Part shown: piece after piece, positions 37,067 to 45,704 of the stretch
Layout of the letters: each line of letters opens with the position of its first letter
Position numbering within the stretch: position 1 is the first letter of the stretch
Assembly: GCA_947503895.1 (NCBI GenBank)
Contig: CANNFT010000003.1
Coordinates: 248,001 to 312,000 of the forward strand
Direction: 5' to 3'
Length of the DNA stretch: 64,000 nucleotides
DNA from: an uncultured Saccharospirillaceae bacterium
Lineage (GTDB): Bacteria > Pseudomonadota > Gammaproteobacteria > Pseudomonadales > Oceanobacteraceae
The notes under the pieces: model-generated
The model's database searches: none
Seen by the model: only the letters and a program-made list of their open reading frames with translations
Told to the model about the DNA's origin: nothing
Made by a program: the position numbers and the translations under genes

Positions 37067-38857
37067 ATGACGGGTGAATTTTTACTTCAAGCAGTCGTGC
37101 TATTGGCCACCGCAGTGTTTGTGGTGCCTTTGTTTAAAAAACTCAAGCAAGCACCTATTTTGGGCTTTTTAGCCGCTGGTGTATTGCTCGGTCCAAGCGC
37201 CAGTGCGTGGGTCGCGCATCCAGATGCCATCCTACACTTCGCTGAGTTAGGTGTAGTGTTTATGCTGTTTTTACTGGGGCTTGAGCTGAGCCCTAAAATT
37301 TTGTGGAAACTTCGGCACGCTATTTTCTTACTGGGTTCGGCGCAGTTATTCGGTTCAGCATTAATCATCTTTTTAGCGCTGTATTTATTTGATCTTTCAT
37401 TAAACACCCAAATCTTTTTAGCTTTTGCATTGGCGCTGTCATCCACCGCGTTTGCTGTGCAGCTCATGGCCGATCACAACCAACTTTCAACGCCCATGGG
37501 GCGAGACGGTTTTGCGGTGTTGTTATTTCAAGATTTGGCCGTTATCCCGTTAATCTTAATGACGGCTTGGCTAGGAAGTCAGTCCGGTGGCAGTGAAAAT
37601 GAAACGCAAATTGGCCCTTGGTATTTAATTTTAGGTACGTTGGTTGGGTTTATATTGCTTGGCCGATTTGTGTTGCCTCAATTACTAAAAGTGGTGGCGA
37701 ACAGCCATGTCAGAGAGCTGCAAACGGCCATGGCATTATTGTTGGTTATGGCCAGCGCATGGTGGATGGAGCATCTCGGGCTGAGTATGGGATTGGGTGC
37801 TTTTATTGCGGGCGTATTGTTGGCTAATAGTCACTATCGTCACCAACTCGAATCTGATTTAGAGCCCTTTAAGGCCTTGTTGTTAGGGTTGTTTTTTATG
37901 GCAGTTGGTATGACCATGCCACTCAAGTTATTAGTCACGGACACAGCAGTCGTCTTGGCGATACTCGGTATGTTGTTAGGGCTAAAGACCCTGATATTGG
38001 CGTTTGTGGCCAAGCTCAAAGGGCACAGCTTCCGTGATGCTGTCATGTTGGGTGCGTTGCTGTCGGAAGGTGGGGAGTTTGCATTTGTGCTGTTAACCCA
38101 AGCGCAGGGCAGTGGCCTAATTGATTCTCAGCTGGCGGGTGCAGCCGTGCTGGCGATTGGGTTATCCATGGTGATGACCCCTTGGCTTTACAATTTATTA
38201 TGTCGATTGACCGTCGATCGTAAAACCTCCGGGCCTGACTACGACGACGTGGGTGAAAGTGAAAACGACAGTGAAAAGCCAGCGGTGGTGATTGCGGGTT
38301 TTGGTCGATTTGGGCAAATCATCGGTCGTTTACTCTCGTCAACGGGCATACATTTCGTAGCACTTGATAAGGATGCCTCGCACGTTGATGTTGTCAGAAA
38401 GTTTGGTAATGAAGTGTTTTACGGTGATGCGAAGCGGCTGGATATTTTAGAGCACGCTGGGACAGGAGATGCAAAGGTATTTGTGCTGGCCGTGGATCAA
38501 GTGGACAGCTCTATCGCCATTGCAAAAATGATCATGGAACATTTTCCAGAGTTGCACATTGTCGCCAGAGCCAGAAACAGAGCGCATGCCTATCAACTTT
38601 ATTCATTAGGCGTAAAATACGTTTTCCGAGAAACGTTTGATACCAGTTTAGAAGCGGCTAAACGTACGCTCATTGAACTTGGCATCCCTGAAGGCACAGC
38701 GGTCGACCAAGTTAATTTATTCCGAAATTACGACGTGGAGCAGTTAAGAAACAGCATCGAACACAAAGATGATATTGCGAAGTTGTTAAAGCTGGCTCAA
38801 GAAGGACGAAAGGAATTAGAAGTATTGATGCGTAATGACATGCAGAAAGATCGTTAG
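37067..38857 (+). CDS. Kef-type monovalent cation:proton antiporter (CPA2 family)
   Basis: This 596-residue protein has about 12 membrane helices (residues 1-380) of the CPA2 fold, with LGFLAAGVLLGPSAS and VVFMLFLLGLELSP. A cytoplasmic TrkA-N (RCK) domain follows from about residue 405, with VVIAGFGRFGQIIGRLL binding nucleotide and ALDKDASHVD. It resembles KefB/KefC, which export potassium under electrophile stress, but no ancillary KefF/KefG gene is adjacent. Regulation by glutathione adducts is possible but not shown. Confidence 0.9.
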   Translation: MTGEFLLQAVVLLATAVFVVPLFKKLKQAPILGFLAAGVLLGPSASAWVAHPDAILHFAELGVVFMLFLLGLELSPKILWKLRHAIFLLGSAQLFGSALIIFLALYLFDLSLNTQIFLAFALALSSTAFAVQLMADHNQLSTPMGRDGFAVLLFQDLAVIPLILMTAWLGSQSGGSENETQIGPWYLILGTLVGFILLGRFVLPQLLKVVANSHVRELQTAMALLLVMASAWWMEHLGLSMGLGAFIAGVLLANSHYRHQLESDLEPFKALLLGLFFMAVGMTMPLKLLVTDTAVVLAILGMLLGLKTLILAFVAKLKGHSFRDAVMLGALLSEGGEFAFVLLTQAQGSGLIDSQLAGAAVLAIGLSMVMTPWLYNLLCRLTVDRKTSGPDYDDVGESENDSEKPAVVIAGFGRFGQIIGRLLSSTGIHFVALDKDASHVDVVRKFGNEVFYGDAKRLDILEHAGTGDAKVFVLAVDQVDSSIAIAKMIMEHFPELHIVARARNRAHAYQLYSLGVKYVFRETFDTSLEAAKRTLIELGIPEGTAVDQVNLFRNYDVEQLRNSIEHKDDIAKLLKLAQEGRKELEVLMRNDMQKDR

Positions 38858-38939
38858 GTCATTGTCGATAGCATGCGTTTAGAGTACGAGATTAAAAGAT
38901 CTAAACAGGTTCATAAATAAAAAAAGAGAGAGGAAGTAT

Positions 38940-39818
38940 ATGAGTACGCAAGGCCAAGCAGGCATTACAGCTGATGTTCCAGAACATAGTCGTTACTTGA
39001 CCTTTCAGCTTATCCCAGGTGCTGCTGATGCCATTCAGCCCGCGTTAATTGAATTAGCCAGTCGAGTAGACGGTGTCAATGTGGTGATGGGGTTAGGAAA
39101 GTCACTGCTGGATGCACTCGGAACAACCATTGAAGGTCTAAACGATTTCCCATCGTACAGTACACAAGATGTCACGATTCCGGCTACGCCTTCAGCATTG
39201 TGGATTTGGTTGCGTGGCTCTGATCGCGGTGTGTTATTGCAGAAATCTCGCCGTTTCATCGACAAACTGAAGTTTGCATTTGAGCTGGAAAGCAGTACAG
39301 ATGCTTTTAAATTTGCAGGTGGCAAAGATTTAACCGGTTATGAAGACGGTACAGAGAACCCGAAAGGTGAAGAAGCCATAACAACGGCTTATGCCTCCAC
39401 GCCCGAGGGCGCAAGTTTTGTTGCTGTGCAGAAATGGCATCACAACCTATCGCATTTTGAATCGCTACCTAAGATGGAGCGTGACCATGTGATTGGGCGA
39501 GAACAATCTTCCAACGAAGAAATCGACGATGCCCCAGAGTCGGCGCATGTAAAAAGAACGGAGCAAGAAAGTTTTTCTCCGGAAGCATTCCTTCTTCGTA
39601 GAAGTATGCCGTGGGCAGAAGGGCAAGAAGCAGGCCTAATGTTTGTCGCATTTACCGCGACATTAAGACCGTTCGAGGTGATGCTAGCGCGCATGGCGGG
39701 TGAAGAGGATGGGATCAGTGATGCGTTGTTTAGCTTCAGTAAGCCGAGTACCGGCGCCTACTTTTGGTGTCCACCCGTGAAAGATGGCTCTATAGATCTT
39801 TCTTGCTTAAGTGCTTAG
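38940..39818 (+). CDS. DyP-type heme peroxidase
   Basis: This 292-residue protein matches dye-decolorizing peroxidases. The distal heme-pocket motif GxxDG is present as TGYEDGTENPKG, and the ferredoxin-like folds give SRYLTFQLIPGAADAIQ and MFVAFTATLRPFEVML. There is no signal peptide, so it is likely cytosolic. The length is typical of class B (around 300 residues). It follows the antiporter by 82 bases on the same strand and has AGAGAGGAAG upstream as a ribosome site. Oxidative stress protection is the likely role. Confidence 0.93.
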   Translation: MSTQGQAGITADVPEHSRYLTFQLIPGAADAIQPALIELASRVDGVNVVMGLGKSLLDALGTTIEGLNDFPSYSTQDVTIPATPSALWIWLRGSDRGVLLQKSRRFIDKLKFAFELESSTDAFKFAGGKDLTGYEDGTENPKGEEAITTAYASTPEGASFVAVQKWHHNLSHFESLPKMERDHVIGREQSSNEEIDDAPESAHVKRTEQESFSPEAFLLRRSMPWAEGQEAGLMFVAFTATLRPFEVMLARMAGEEDGISDALFSFSKPSTGAYFWCPPVKDGSIDLSCLSA

Positions 39819-39858
39819 ATTCACCAAGCATGAAATGAAATAAACCGTGTGTTTCTCT

Positions 39859-39890
39859 AAAACCTCTTGTTTAACAGCAGGGGGTTTTTT
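39859..39890 (+). terminator. Rho-independent terminator after the DyP gene
   Basis: AAAACCTCTTG pairs with CAGGGGGTTTT (two G-U pairs) and is followed by T residues, 40 bases after the stop. Confidence 0.82.
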
Positions 39891-39936
39891 ATATGGTGCG
39901 CGAGGTATTCAAATCGAGCAGTTGGCAAGGTCATCA

Positions 39937-40554
39937 TTAAGCAAAGCTAAAGCGGCGATTAAACTGCTTTTGGCGATCCGCTTGCCCATCCAAAGCAAAG
40001 GTGAGCTTCCCGTTTTGAAAATGAGCACCTTGAATGTTGGTCAGCTGTTGCATAGATGCACTCATCAAATTTTTAACCTGCGCAAGGTCCGACTTTTGTT
40101 TCCATTCTCCATATGCAGACGCAGCGATGAGTCCCATTTGAACCACGCGAATGTGCTTTTGTAAGCGGATCAACTGTTCCGTTAACCGGATGTTTTGCGC
40201 AAATAAATAATTTAATTGACTGGACTTGGGATGATGACTCACCGTCACCGAACCTTCTTTCAATTCGAGTTGGATGGCAGATTCACCCGATATGCCAGCA
40301 TCCGACAGAGCCGAGGATAGCAAGCTGGTGATCACTTGACGCTCTAACTGCACTTTACGGGCAATTTCTTCTAAGCGGGTGTTTTGCTGACTGGCTGAGT
40401 TGACCTCTACCAAATCTGAGTACACCTGGCGTGTGAGGTAATCTAAATCTTGAGTGCTGTTTTTATTGGCACTTCTGCTTAAACTCACCCGTGTCGAGGC
40501 AGAAGAAGCACGCTTGGCAGCTTCAACGATGTGGTCGTATCGGGTGAGTGTCAT
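39937..40554 (-). CDS. Uncharacterised cytosolic protein
   Basis: This 205-residue protein has no signal peptide or membrane helix and is rich in Ser, Gln and Leu with long predicted helices. The middle (LEEIARKVQLERQVITSLLSSAL) looks amphipathic, and there is a segment with beta character (ELKEGSVTVSHHP). I do not recognise a family. It stands alone on the minus strand and converges with the DyP gene. Its coding look (length and codon use) is good, so it is probably a real gene. Confidence 0.6.
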   Translation of the reverse strand: MTLTRYDHIVEAAKRASSASTRVSLSRSANKNSTQDLDYLTRQVYSDLVEVNSASQQNTRLEEIARKVQLERQVITSLLSSALSDAGISGESAIQLELKEGSVTVSHHPKSSQLNYLFAQNIRLTEQLIRLQKHIRVVQMGLIAASAYGEWKQKSDLAQVKNLMSASMQQLTNIQGAHFQNGKLTFALDGQADRQKQFNRRFSFA

Positions 40555-40741
40555 GGCCGAATCTCGTACCTTTTGTAAGCGAAACCTAGTGATTAAACCG
40601 CCGGTTTTGCCAATTCATGATGGAATAAAGCGTATTGTTAGGGCGAGTAGCAGAAAATGTGCATCTCGCCCCCTTATTTTGTAACCATATTACGTTCTTT
40701 TGTAACACAATCCAGTGGACGCTTATCACAAGCACTGCGAA

Positions 40742-40784
40742 TTGATCCGCAATTTGTCGTAAACCTTGAGAGTTTGCGGATCAA
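40742..40784. promoter_or_regulatory. 11-bp inverted repeat upstream of the pirin gene
   Basis: TTGATCCGCAA and TTGCGGATCAA flank a 21-base spacer in the 500-base gap between the divergent 40554 and 41056 genes. No T-tract follows, so a terminator is unlikely. Confidence 0.45.
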
Positions 40785-40883
40785 AGGGCGCTAGGCCGCT
40801 TAACTAGGGGGTGTAGGTTCATCAAAAGAGATGAATGTTGACTGTTTAATAGCAAAATGTTCTATGGCTGCGGTTTCGAAACT

Positions 40884-40915
40884 TTACACAGTGTAACAAT
40901 TGACCGAGGGTCAAT
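40884..40915. promoter_or_regulatory. Two adjacent dyads, candidate operators of the pirin gene
   Basis: TTACAC-A-GTGTAA (40884-40896) is followed three bases later by ATTGACC-GAG-GGTCAAT (40899-40915). Both are perfect palindromes, about 140 bases upstream of the pirin start. No regulator family is assigned. Confidence 0.45.
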
Positions 40916-41055
40916 GCCTGAGATTGATTCGCGAGATCCATTAAATTTTTCGATTGGATTGAATGGATTAATCGACGCCGATTAGATGAACACCCCTTTA
41001 CACTGACCTTAATGAAATCAAAATTCGCGTAGGCGAAGATTAAGGAGAGACAGTG

Positions 41056-41886
41056 ATGAGAAAAGTAGAGCATGTCATGCGGGCCCACGATGCCATGGAC
41101 GGAGCCGGCGTAAAAATTAAGCGAGTATCATTAGTCCATCAGTCGTTGGCTGACCCTTTCTTATTATTAGATGAATTGCGCAGCGATGATCCATCTGATT
41201 TTGTGGCAGGTTTTCCGCCCCATCCGCATCGTGGAATAGAAACGCTCACCTACATTCGCGTCGGTGGATTGCAGCATGAAGATCACATGGGCAATCAGGG
41301 TGAGATAAGCAGCGGCGGTGCTCAATGGATGTCTGCCGGTAAGGGGGTTATTCACAGTGAAATGCCGCTGAAGGACAATCAAAAATTGCACGGCTTTCAG
41401 CTATGGATCAACCTAAGTGCTGCCCAAAAAATGAAAGCGCCAGATTACAGAGATGTTCCTAAAAAGGAGATACCTGTCGTGGAAAACGCCAGTTATTCCG
41501 CAAATGTCATTGCGGGACGGTGGGAGTTAAATGGACAAAAGGTTGCAGGGCCTCTCGACGCACTCGCTGCTCATGCAGGCTACCTTGACCTAGAGCTTAA
41601 ACCCAATGGTCAGTTTGTTCAGGATATTCCGCGCGATCATCAGGTCGTGATTTATGTTTATGAAGGTGAGGTCTTTGCGGATCAAGTGGTCAAAGAACAA
41701 AGCGTCGCGCTGTTTGGCGCTGAAGGAGAGCTGGTGTTAAATACCCAGACCGGTGCGAAGTTGCTGATTCTGCATGGTTTGCCACATAAGGAACCCATAG
41801 CAAACTATGGCCCGTTTGTGATGAATACCATGGAGGAGATTGATCAAGCCGTGAAGGATTATCAAAACGGCGTGTTAACGGATTAA
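41056..41886 (+). CDS. Pirin family protein
   Basis: This 276-residue bicupin matches pirin. The metal-binding motif appears in GFPPHPHRGIETLTYI (His-rich) and GGLQHEDHMGNQG, with the second half containing GAQWMSAGKGVIHSEMP. The C-terminal cupin includes GPFVMNTMEEIDQAVKDYQNG, the usual pirin end. Several bacterial pirins show quercetinase activity; the substrate here is not known. ATG 41056 has AAGGAG eight bases upstream; a GTG three bases earlier is less likely. Confidence 0.94.
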   Translation: MRKVEHVMRAHDAMDGAGVKIKRVSLVHQSLADPFLLLDELRSDDPSDFVAGFPPHPHRGIETLTYIRVGGLQHEDHMGNQGEISSGGAQWMSAGKGVIHSEMPLKDNQKLHGFQLWINLSAAQKMKAPDYRDVPKKEIPVVENASYSANVIAGRWELNGQKVAGPLDALAAHAGYLDLELKPNGQFVQDIPRDHQVVIYVYEGEVFADQVVKEQSVALFGAEGELVLNTQTGAKLLILHGLPHKEPIANYGPFVMNTMEEIDQAVKDYQNGVLTD

Positions 41887-42005
41887 AAGTGAGGCTGTTT
41901 GACCGCGGTTTATTGACCTTCAATATACCGCGGATACTGTGCGTTTCATGTAGGTGGTCAATCAATTGGACTTTAAAAATACAGCCTACCTTTTTCTCTT
42001 GTTTT

Positions 42006-42899
42006 TTACTCGGGCTCAGTGGAGTCGTTCAGGCTCCAATTGTATTCATAGTCAATATCAAAGTCGCCCGCCGTTTTAAATTGCTCCAGTTTTACGCGTA
42101 GCTCTGGTTTAGCGTATCGGATGAGGTGTTGAATTAAATGTGATTCGTGATTGCCAAAATCTTCCTTATACCAGTGGTAAATTTTCGACAGTATTAATTC
42201 TTTACCTTCAAAGTGAACGCCTCTTTTGTGATTGATGTATGCATATGCGCCTTCATCCAAAAGTTGTTCAATGTTCTGGCGGGTATAGGCTGTGCTCGCC
42301 AGATTAGGGCATCCGAAGCTGGCGCAGTTGACGGCGTAATGAATGCGTGGATCTCGCCATATCGGGCGAAGAATTTTGTGTTCAATGTCATTAAGTGTGA
42401 GCACCTCGCCCGCTACGGTGACGGCATCATCATCCCAAGGGCCAAAAGCAAAAAACGAATCACCGAGTTTAGTGATGCTTTTCAACGGGTAGTTTTCCAG
42501 TATTAAGTTGACGGTGGCAGCATTGTACAAATTTATCCAATAGGCTTTTTGTTCCGTTCTTGGGTATGTCCGAGGGTCCACTTGTTCCATGGATTCTAGA
42601 TAGGACTTTAAGAGATTCTGGTGCTCGTCGGACACCGCGCTGTAGTTAAAGAGGTGAACCCCTGATGGCGTTTCGGTCACTAAGTAGCTATCTAAAATGG
42701 TTTGCCAGGGAGTGTGATCAATCATTTCCAGATTGTTGTCTTGGCTGCTGTCCCAAATTTTAGTAGCCGTCGATGCGAAGGCTGGTGTGATCAACATTGC
42801 AATAGTAAAAGTGGCAATATATCGCATTAGCCCACGCGTAAACTGACCTGCACGAACCTTATAAGGTGAGGGTGTATGCTCAAACTGAATGATATTCAT
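42006..42899 (-). CDS. DUF547 protein, exported
   Basis: This 297-residue protein contains the DUF547 domain: KAYWINLYNAATVNLILENYP, HKILRPIWRDPRIHYAVNCASFGCPNL, and the C-terminal KIYHWYKEDFG. The signature Cys and His residues of the family are present. A hydrophobic segment at residues 25-43 (MRYIATFTIAMLITPAFAS) suggests export. The start ATG 42899 is supported by a strong GGAGG six bases upstream, so the 24 residues before the signal are real. Function is unknown. Confidence 0.88.
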   Translation of the reverse strand: MNIIQFEHTPSPYKVRAGQFTRGLMRYIATFTIAMLITPAFASTATKIWDSSQDNNLEMIDHTPWQTILDSYLVTETPSGVHLFNYSAVSDEHQNLLKSYLESMEQVDPRTYPRTEQKAYWINLYNAATVNLILENYPLKSITKLGDSFFAFGPWDDDAVTVAGEVLTLNDIEHKILRPIWRDPRIHYAVNCASFGCPNLASTAYTRQNIEQLLDEGAYAYINHKRGVHFEGKELILSKIYHWYKEDFGNHESHLIQHLIRYAKPELRVKLEQFKTAGDFDIDYEYNWSLNDSTEPE

Positions 42900-42940
42900 G
42901 AAAGGCCTCCGTGAGGGCAGTCGCTAAACATTATGACGTT

Positions 42941-43204
42941 GGGGCGCATCTATAAAGTCAATTTGACTCTCGGCTCTGGCTCCCGCTTTGCGCTAACGCC
43001 TGCATCCATTCAGTCGTGCAAGCTTTCGGGCGTGTTTTAATGCCAAGAAGTCTTCGCAGTACAGTGACGAGTCCTTTCCAAAGCGACTGACACCGGATAA
43101 AAGCGCTACCGATCTTGCCCGATGGGAGCTTCTTTAGGAGCCCGCATTGAACTTGAATAGACCACTCGGCCAGCGCATACAGTAGCTTTATAGATATACC
43201 CTTT
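42941..43204. mobile_element. MITE-like element, copy 2 (diverged, opposite orientation)
   Basis: This is related to the element at 24639-24796 in reverse orientation. The left end GCATCTATAAAGTCAATTTG corresponds to the right end of copy 1, and the shared core includes AAGTCTTCGC, GACGAGTCCTT, GACTGACACCG and AAAGCGCTAC. A segment of about 47 bases near 42970-43018 is absent from copy 1. The right tip near 43183-43204 is decayed (AGCTTTATAGATATACCC, about 17 of 22 bases matching the consensus tip). It lies in the gap between the DUF547 and glycosyltransferase genes. Confidence 0.75.
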
Positions 43205-43382
43205 AGTCATTGTAGAAAACGGTAGTGCTAAAGCGTTCAATTGAGGAATGATAAAATTTACGTCATCGAAAATCGAATGCAAGTTTTGTTGTCGTCGTGT
43301 TTGCATTATGACGGCGTGATATTGGACTATTTCGTTGATTTTCTGAGCTTTTCCGCCTTTTAAGGCACACATTCCAATCGTA

Positions 43383-44897
43383 ATGCACTACAATGAGCCC
43401 CTTTATTCATTCGAGCCATCGCCAGTCACCGTGTTAATTTTGCAACGTACCACCACCTGCCTCATCGCGCTTATTACTTTGGTCAGCTGTTATGTCGCGG
43501 CCACCTTACCTTTGTCCCCCGATGAAGCTCATTATGCCTTGTATGGTTTGCATCCTGATTGGAGCTATTTTGATCACCCACCCCTGGTTGGTTGGGTGCA
43601 ATCTGTTTTCTTGCTGTTCTCCGAAAGTGAACAATGGCTGCGTGTTCCGCCCATACTGGTGAATGTACTGACGGGCTGGCTATTGTTTCGCATCGTTAAA
43701 GATAACCATACTGAATCTGCAGCATGGGTAGCAATTCTTCTCTTCGCGCTGACGCCAATGTTTCGCTTGCTTGCCGTGGCTTGGGTGCCGGAGGCACCGC
43801 TGATGTTAATCGGCCTGGGGTGTTTGTATTTTACGCTACAGTTGCACAACATTTATTCGCATCAAGACCCACATCAAACACCAAGCATTGTATTGTGGCG
43901 TGCTTGGATTGGTCTCGGAATCATGCTGGGGATGGCAGCGCTAAGTAAATATACCGCCGTCACGTTGGCGCTTTCTGTTTTTCTTGTTCTGTTTTCAGCG
44001 CTGGGCTGGCGGTTGTTAATGCAAGTCGAACTGTGGGTGGCCGCGGTGGTTGCCGCCGTGTTGTTACTGCCCATTTTGTATTGGAATTATCAGCACGACT
44101 GGATTTCCTTTCTTTATCAGTTGAATCATGGTGCGGGTAAATCCCATTGGAGCTTGCTGGCAGCATTTCAGATGCAAATTGGGCAACTCGCCACCTACGG
44201 TATTCTGCTTTATGGTGCAGCTGTTTTGTCTACTATTTGGGCATGGAAGCAGCCACAATTTCGGGCTTATTTATTGTTTGCTTGGCCGATTTTCATTTTA
44301 TTCAGTGTGACTGCCGCTAAAGGGCGCTCATTGCCTCATTGGACTGCAATGGGCTTTCTTTTTTTACTGCCACTGATATCGATATGGTTGCAAAAAATTT
44401 GGCGCGAATCCAAAGTTAAGCGTGCATTTATTGGTCTAGCCAGTGTGCCAAGTCTATTGGTATTGAGTGCCAGTTTTGGACTGTTAATGGGGCTCAATTT
44501 CGGATTTAAAAATTATCAGCACCCCTTGCAGGATTTGACCGGTTGGAAAGAGGTTTCGCACAATATCCGCAACATGGCTCAGAAGGATGAGCCTGAATAT
44601 CAACAATTGTTTGTTCCTAATTGGTCGCACGGAAGTCGTTACGCTTGGTATGCTCGGCCGCTACCGGTCAAAATACTCGATACTCGTGTGGATCAATTTG
44701 ATTTGTGGTTTGGACAAGCCAATGTTGGAGACAGCGGATACCTAGTGTTACACCAAGAGCGTGGGCGTTATCAATTTGACCTAATCAATCGATTCCAGTC
44801 TTGTGAATTGGTCGATGAATATACTGCGCAACGCCAATCGGTTAAGGTTAACCACTATAAAATTTATCGTTGTTCTCAATATAGCCATCAAGGATAA
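43383..44897 (+). CDS. ArnT/PMT-like lipid-linked sugar transferase (GT39/GT83 type)
   Basis: This 504-residue membrane protein has about 11 helices. The first periplasmic loop holds the acidic catalytic site LSPDEAHYALYG, with WSYFDHPPLVGW following, as in the PMT_2 family of ArnT-like enzymes. It would transfer a sugar from an undecaprenyl-phosphate carrier to lipid A, a glycan or protein at the periplasmic face. It leads a tight three-gene cassette with PAP2 and GT2-GtrA genes (9 and 6 bases apart). The sugar cannot be inferred. Confidence 0.88.
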   Translation: MHYNEPLYSFEPSPVTVLILQRTTTCLIALITLVSCYVAATLPLSPDEAHYALYGLHPDWSYFDHPPLVGWVQSVFLLFSESEQWLRVPPILVNVLTGWLLFRIVKDNHTESAAWVAILLFALTPMFRLLAVAWVPEAPLMLIGLGCLYFTLQLHNIYSHQDPHQTPSIVLWRAWIGLGIMLGMAALSKYTAVTLALSVFLVLFSALGWRLLMQVELWVAAVVAAVLLLPILYWNYQHDWISFLYQLNHGAGKSHWSLLAAFQMQIGQLATYGILLYGAAVLSTIWAWKQPQFRAYLLFAWPIFILFSVTAAKGRSLPHWTAMGFLFLLPLISIWLQKIWRESKVKRAFIGLASVPSLLVLSASFGLLMGLNFGFKNYQHPLQDLTGWKEVSHNIRNMAQKDEPEYQQLFVPNWSHGSRYAWYARPLPVKILDTRVDQFDLWFGQANVGDSGYLVLHQERGRYQFDLINRFQSCELVDEYTAQRQSVKVNHYKIYRCSQYSHQG

Positions 44898-44906
44898 AGT
44901 TGTTTC

Positions 44907-45698
44907 ATGCTGTCAATCAATACTCAAGAGACCCGTCGCCCACTCTTTGCCCAACACTGGAAGATGCTGCTGCTGATTCCGCTGTTCCTGATCGCAGGAT
45001 ACGGTGTGTTGGAAATAACAAATAGTCGGGTCATTGTGTTTGTTTGGATGAACTTTTGGTTCGGGCATCTATCGGATGTTTTTTGGGCAAATGTAACATT
45101 TTTGGTGGACACAGCGGCTGCATTTGCATTGGTATCTCTGCTGCTTCAGAGACGAGAGAGAGCCGTTTTTGCGGCCATCGTGGGTGGCATTATCTGTGGC
45201 ATTGTTATCCGATTACTAAAAATGTATTTTGATGACCCTCGCCCGCCTGCTGTGCTGAATGGCAGTCTTTTTAACGTAATAGGCGAGGCATATCGTGGTC
45301 ACTCATTTCCTTCTGGCCATGCCGCCACAGCATTCTTTATTAGTGGGTTGTTGATCGCCTTTTTCAAATCTCAATCAGCCTATTGGATTTGCTTAACGTT
45401 TGGCGTTCTTGGTGCGCTGTCGCGTGTTGCTGTTGGGGTACATTGGCCTACAGACATATTGGTGGGTTCCGCCATAGGCTGGGTAATTGGCTTCGCCAGT
45501 GGTTTGTACTTCAATCAAAGAGACTATTTTAGCTTCCCTAAACGTTGGCTTGTGTTTACGGTCTGCTATCTCGCAGCAATCGGATTGCTGATTTATAACC
45601 CTAATATGCCATATGTGACTTGTGCGCAGGCCATCTTCGCGTTCATTGGTGTATTCTGTAGCTTGAATTATTTAGCGTTTAGAATTTTAAAGGTATAG
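44907..45698 (+). CDS. PAP2-family membrane phosphatase
   Basis: This 263-residue protein has six membrane helices and the full PAP2 signature: KMYFDDPRP (KX6RP), SFPSGHAATAFF (PSGH) and SRVAVGVHWPTD (SRX5HX3D). It would dephosphorylate a lipid phosphate or pyrophosphate in the periplasm, for example recycling undecaprenyl carrier released by the transferase encoded next to it. All catalytic residues are present. Confidence 0.93.
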   Translation: MLSINTQETRRPLFAQHWKMLLLIPLFLIAGYGVLEITNSRVIVFVWMNFWFGHLSDVFWANVTFLVDTAAAFALVSLLLQRRERAVFAAIVGGIICGIVIRLLKMYFDDPRPPAVLNGSLFNVIGEAYRGHSFPSGHAATAFFISGLLIAFFKSQSAYWICLTFGVLGALSRVAVGVHWPTDILVGSAIGWVIGFASGLYFNQRDYFSFPKRWLVFTVCYLAAIGLLIYNPNMPYVTCAQAIFAFIGVFCSLNYLAFRILKV

Positions 45699-45704
45699 CG
45701 ATTC

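Noticed and set aside
39847..40164. A 105-codon plus-strand open frame
   Set aside because: It overlaps the DyP terminator and the opposite-strand gene at 39937-40554; no ribosome site.
43106..43372. An 88-codon minus-strand open frame upstream of the glycosyltransferase
   Set aside because: Its 3' half overlaps the decayed MITE end, there is no family resemblance, and the frame is probably spurious.
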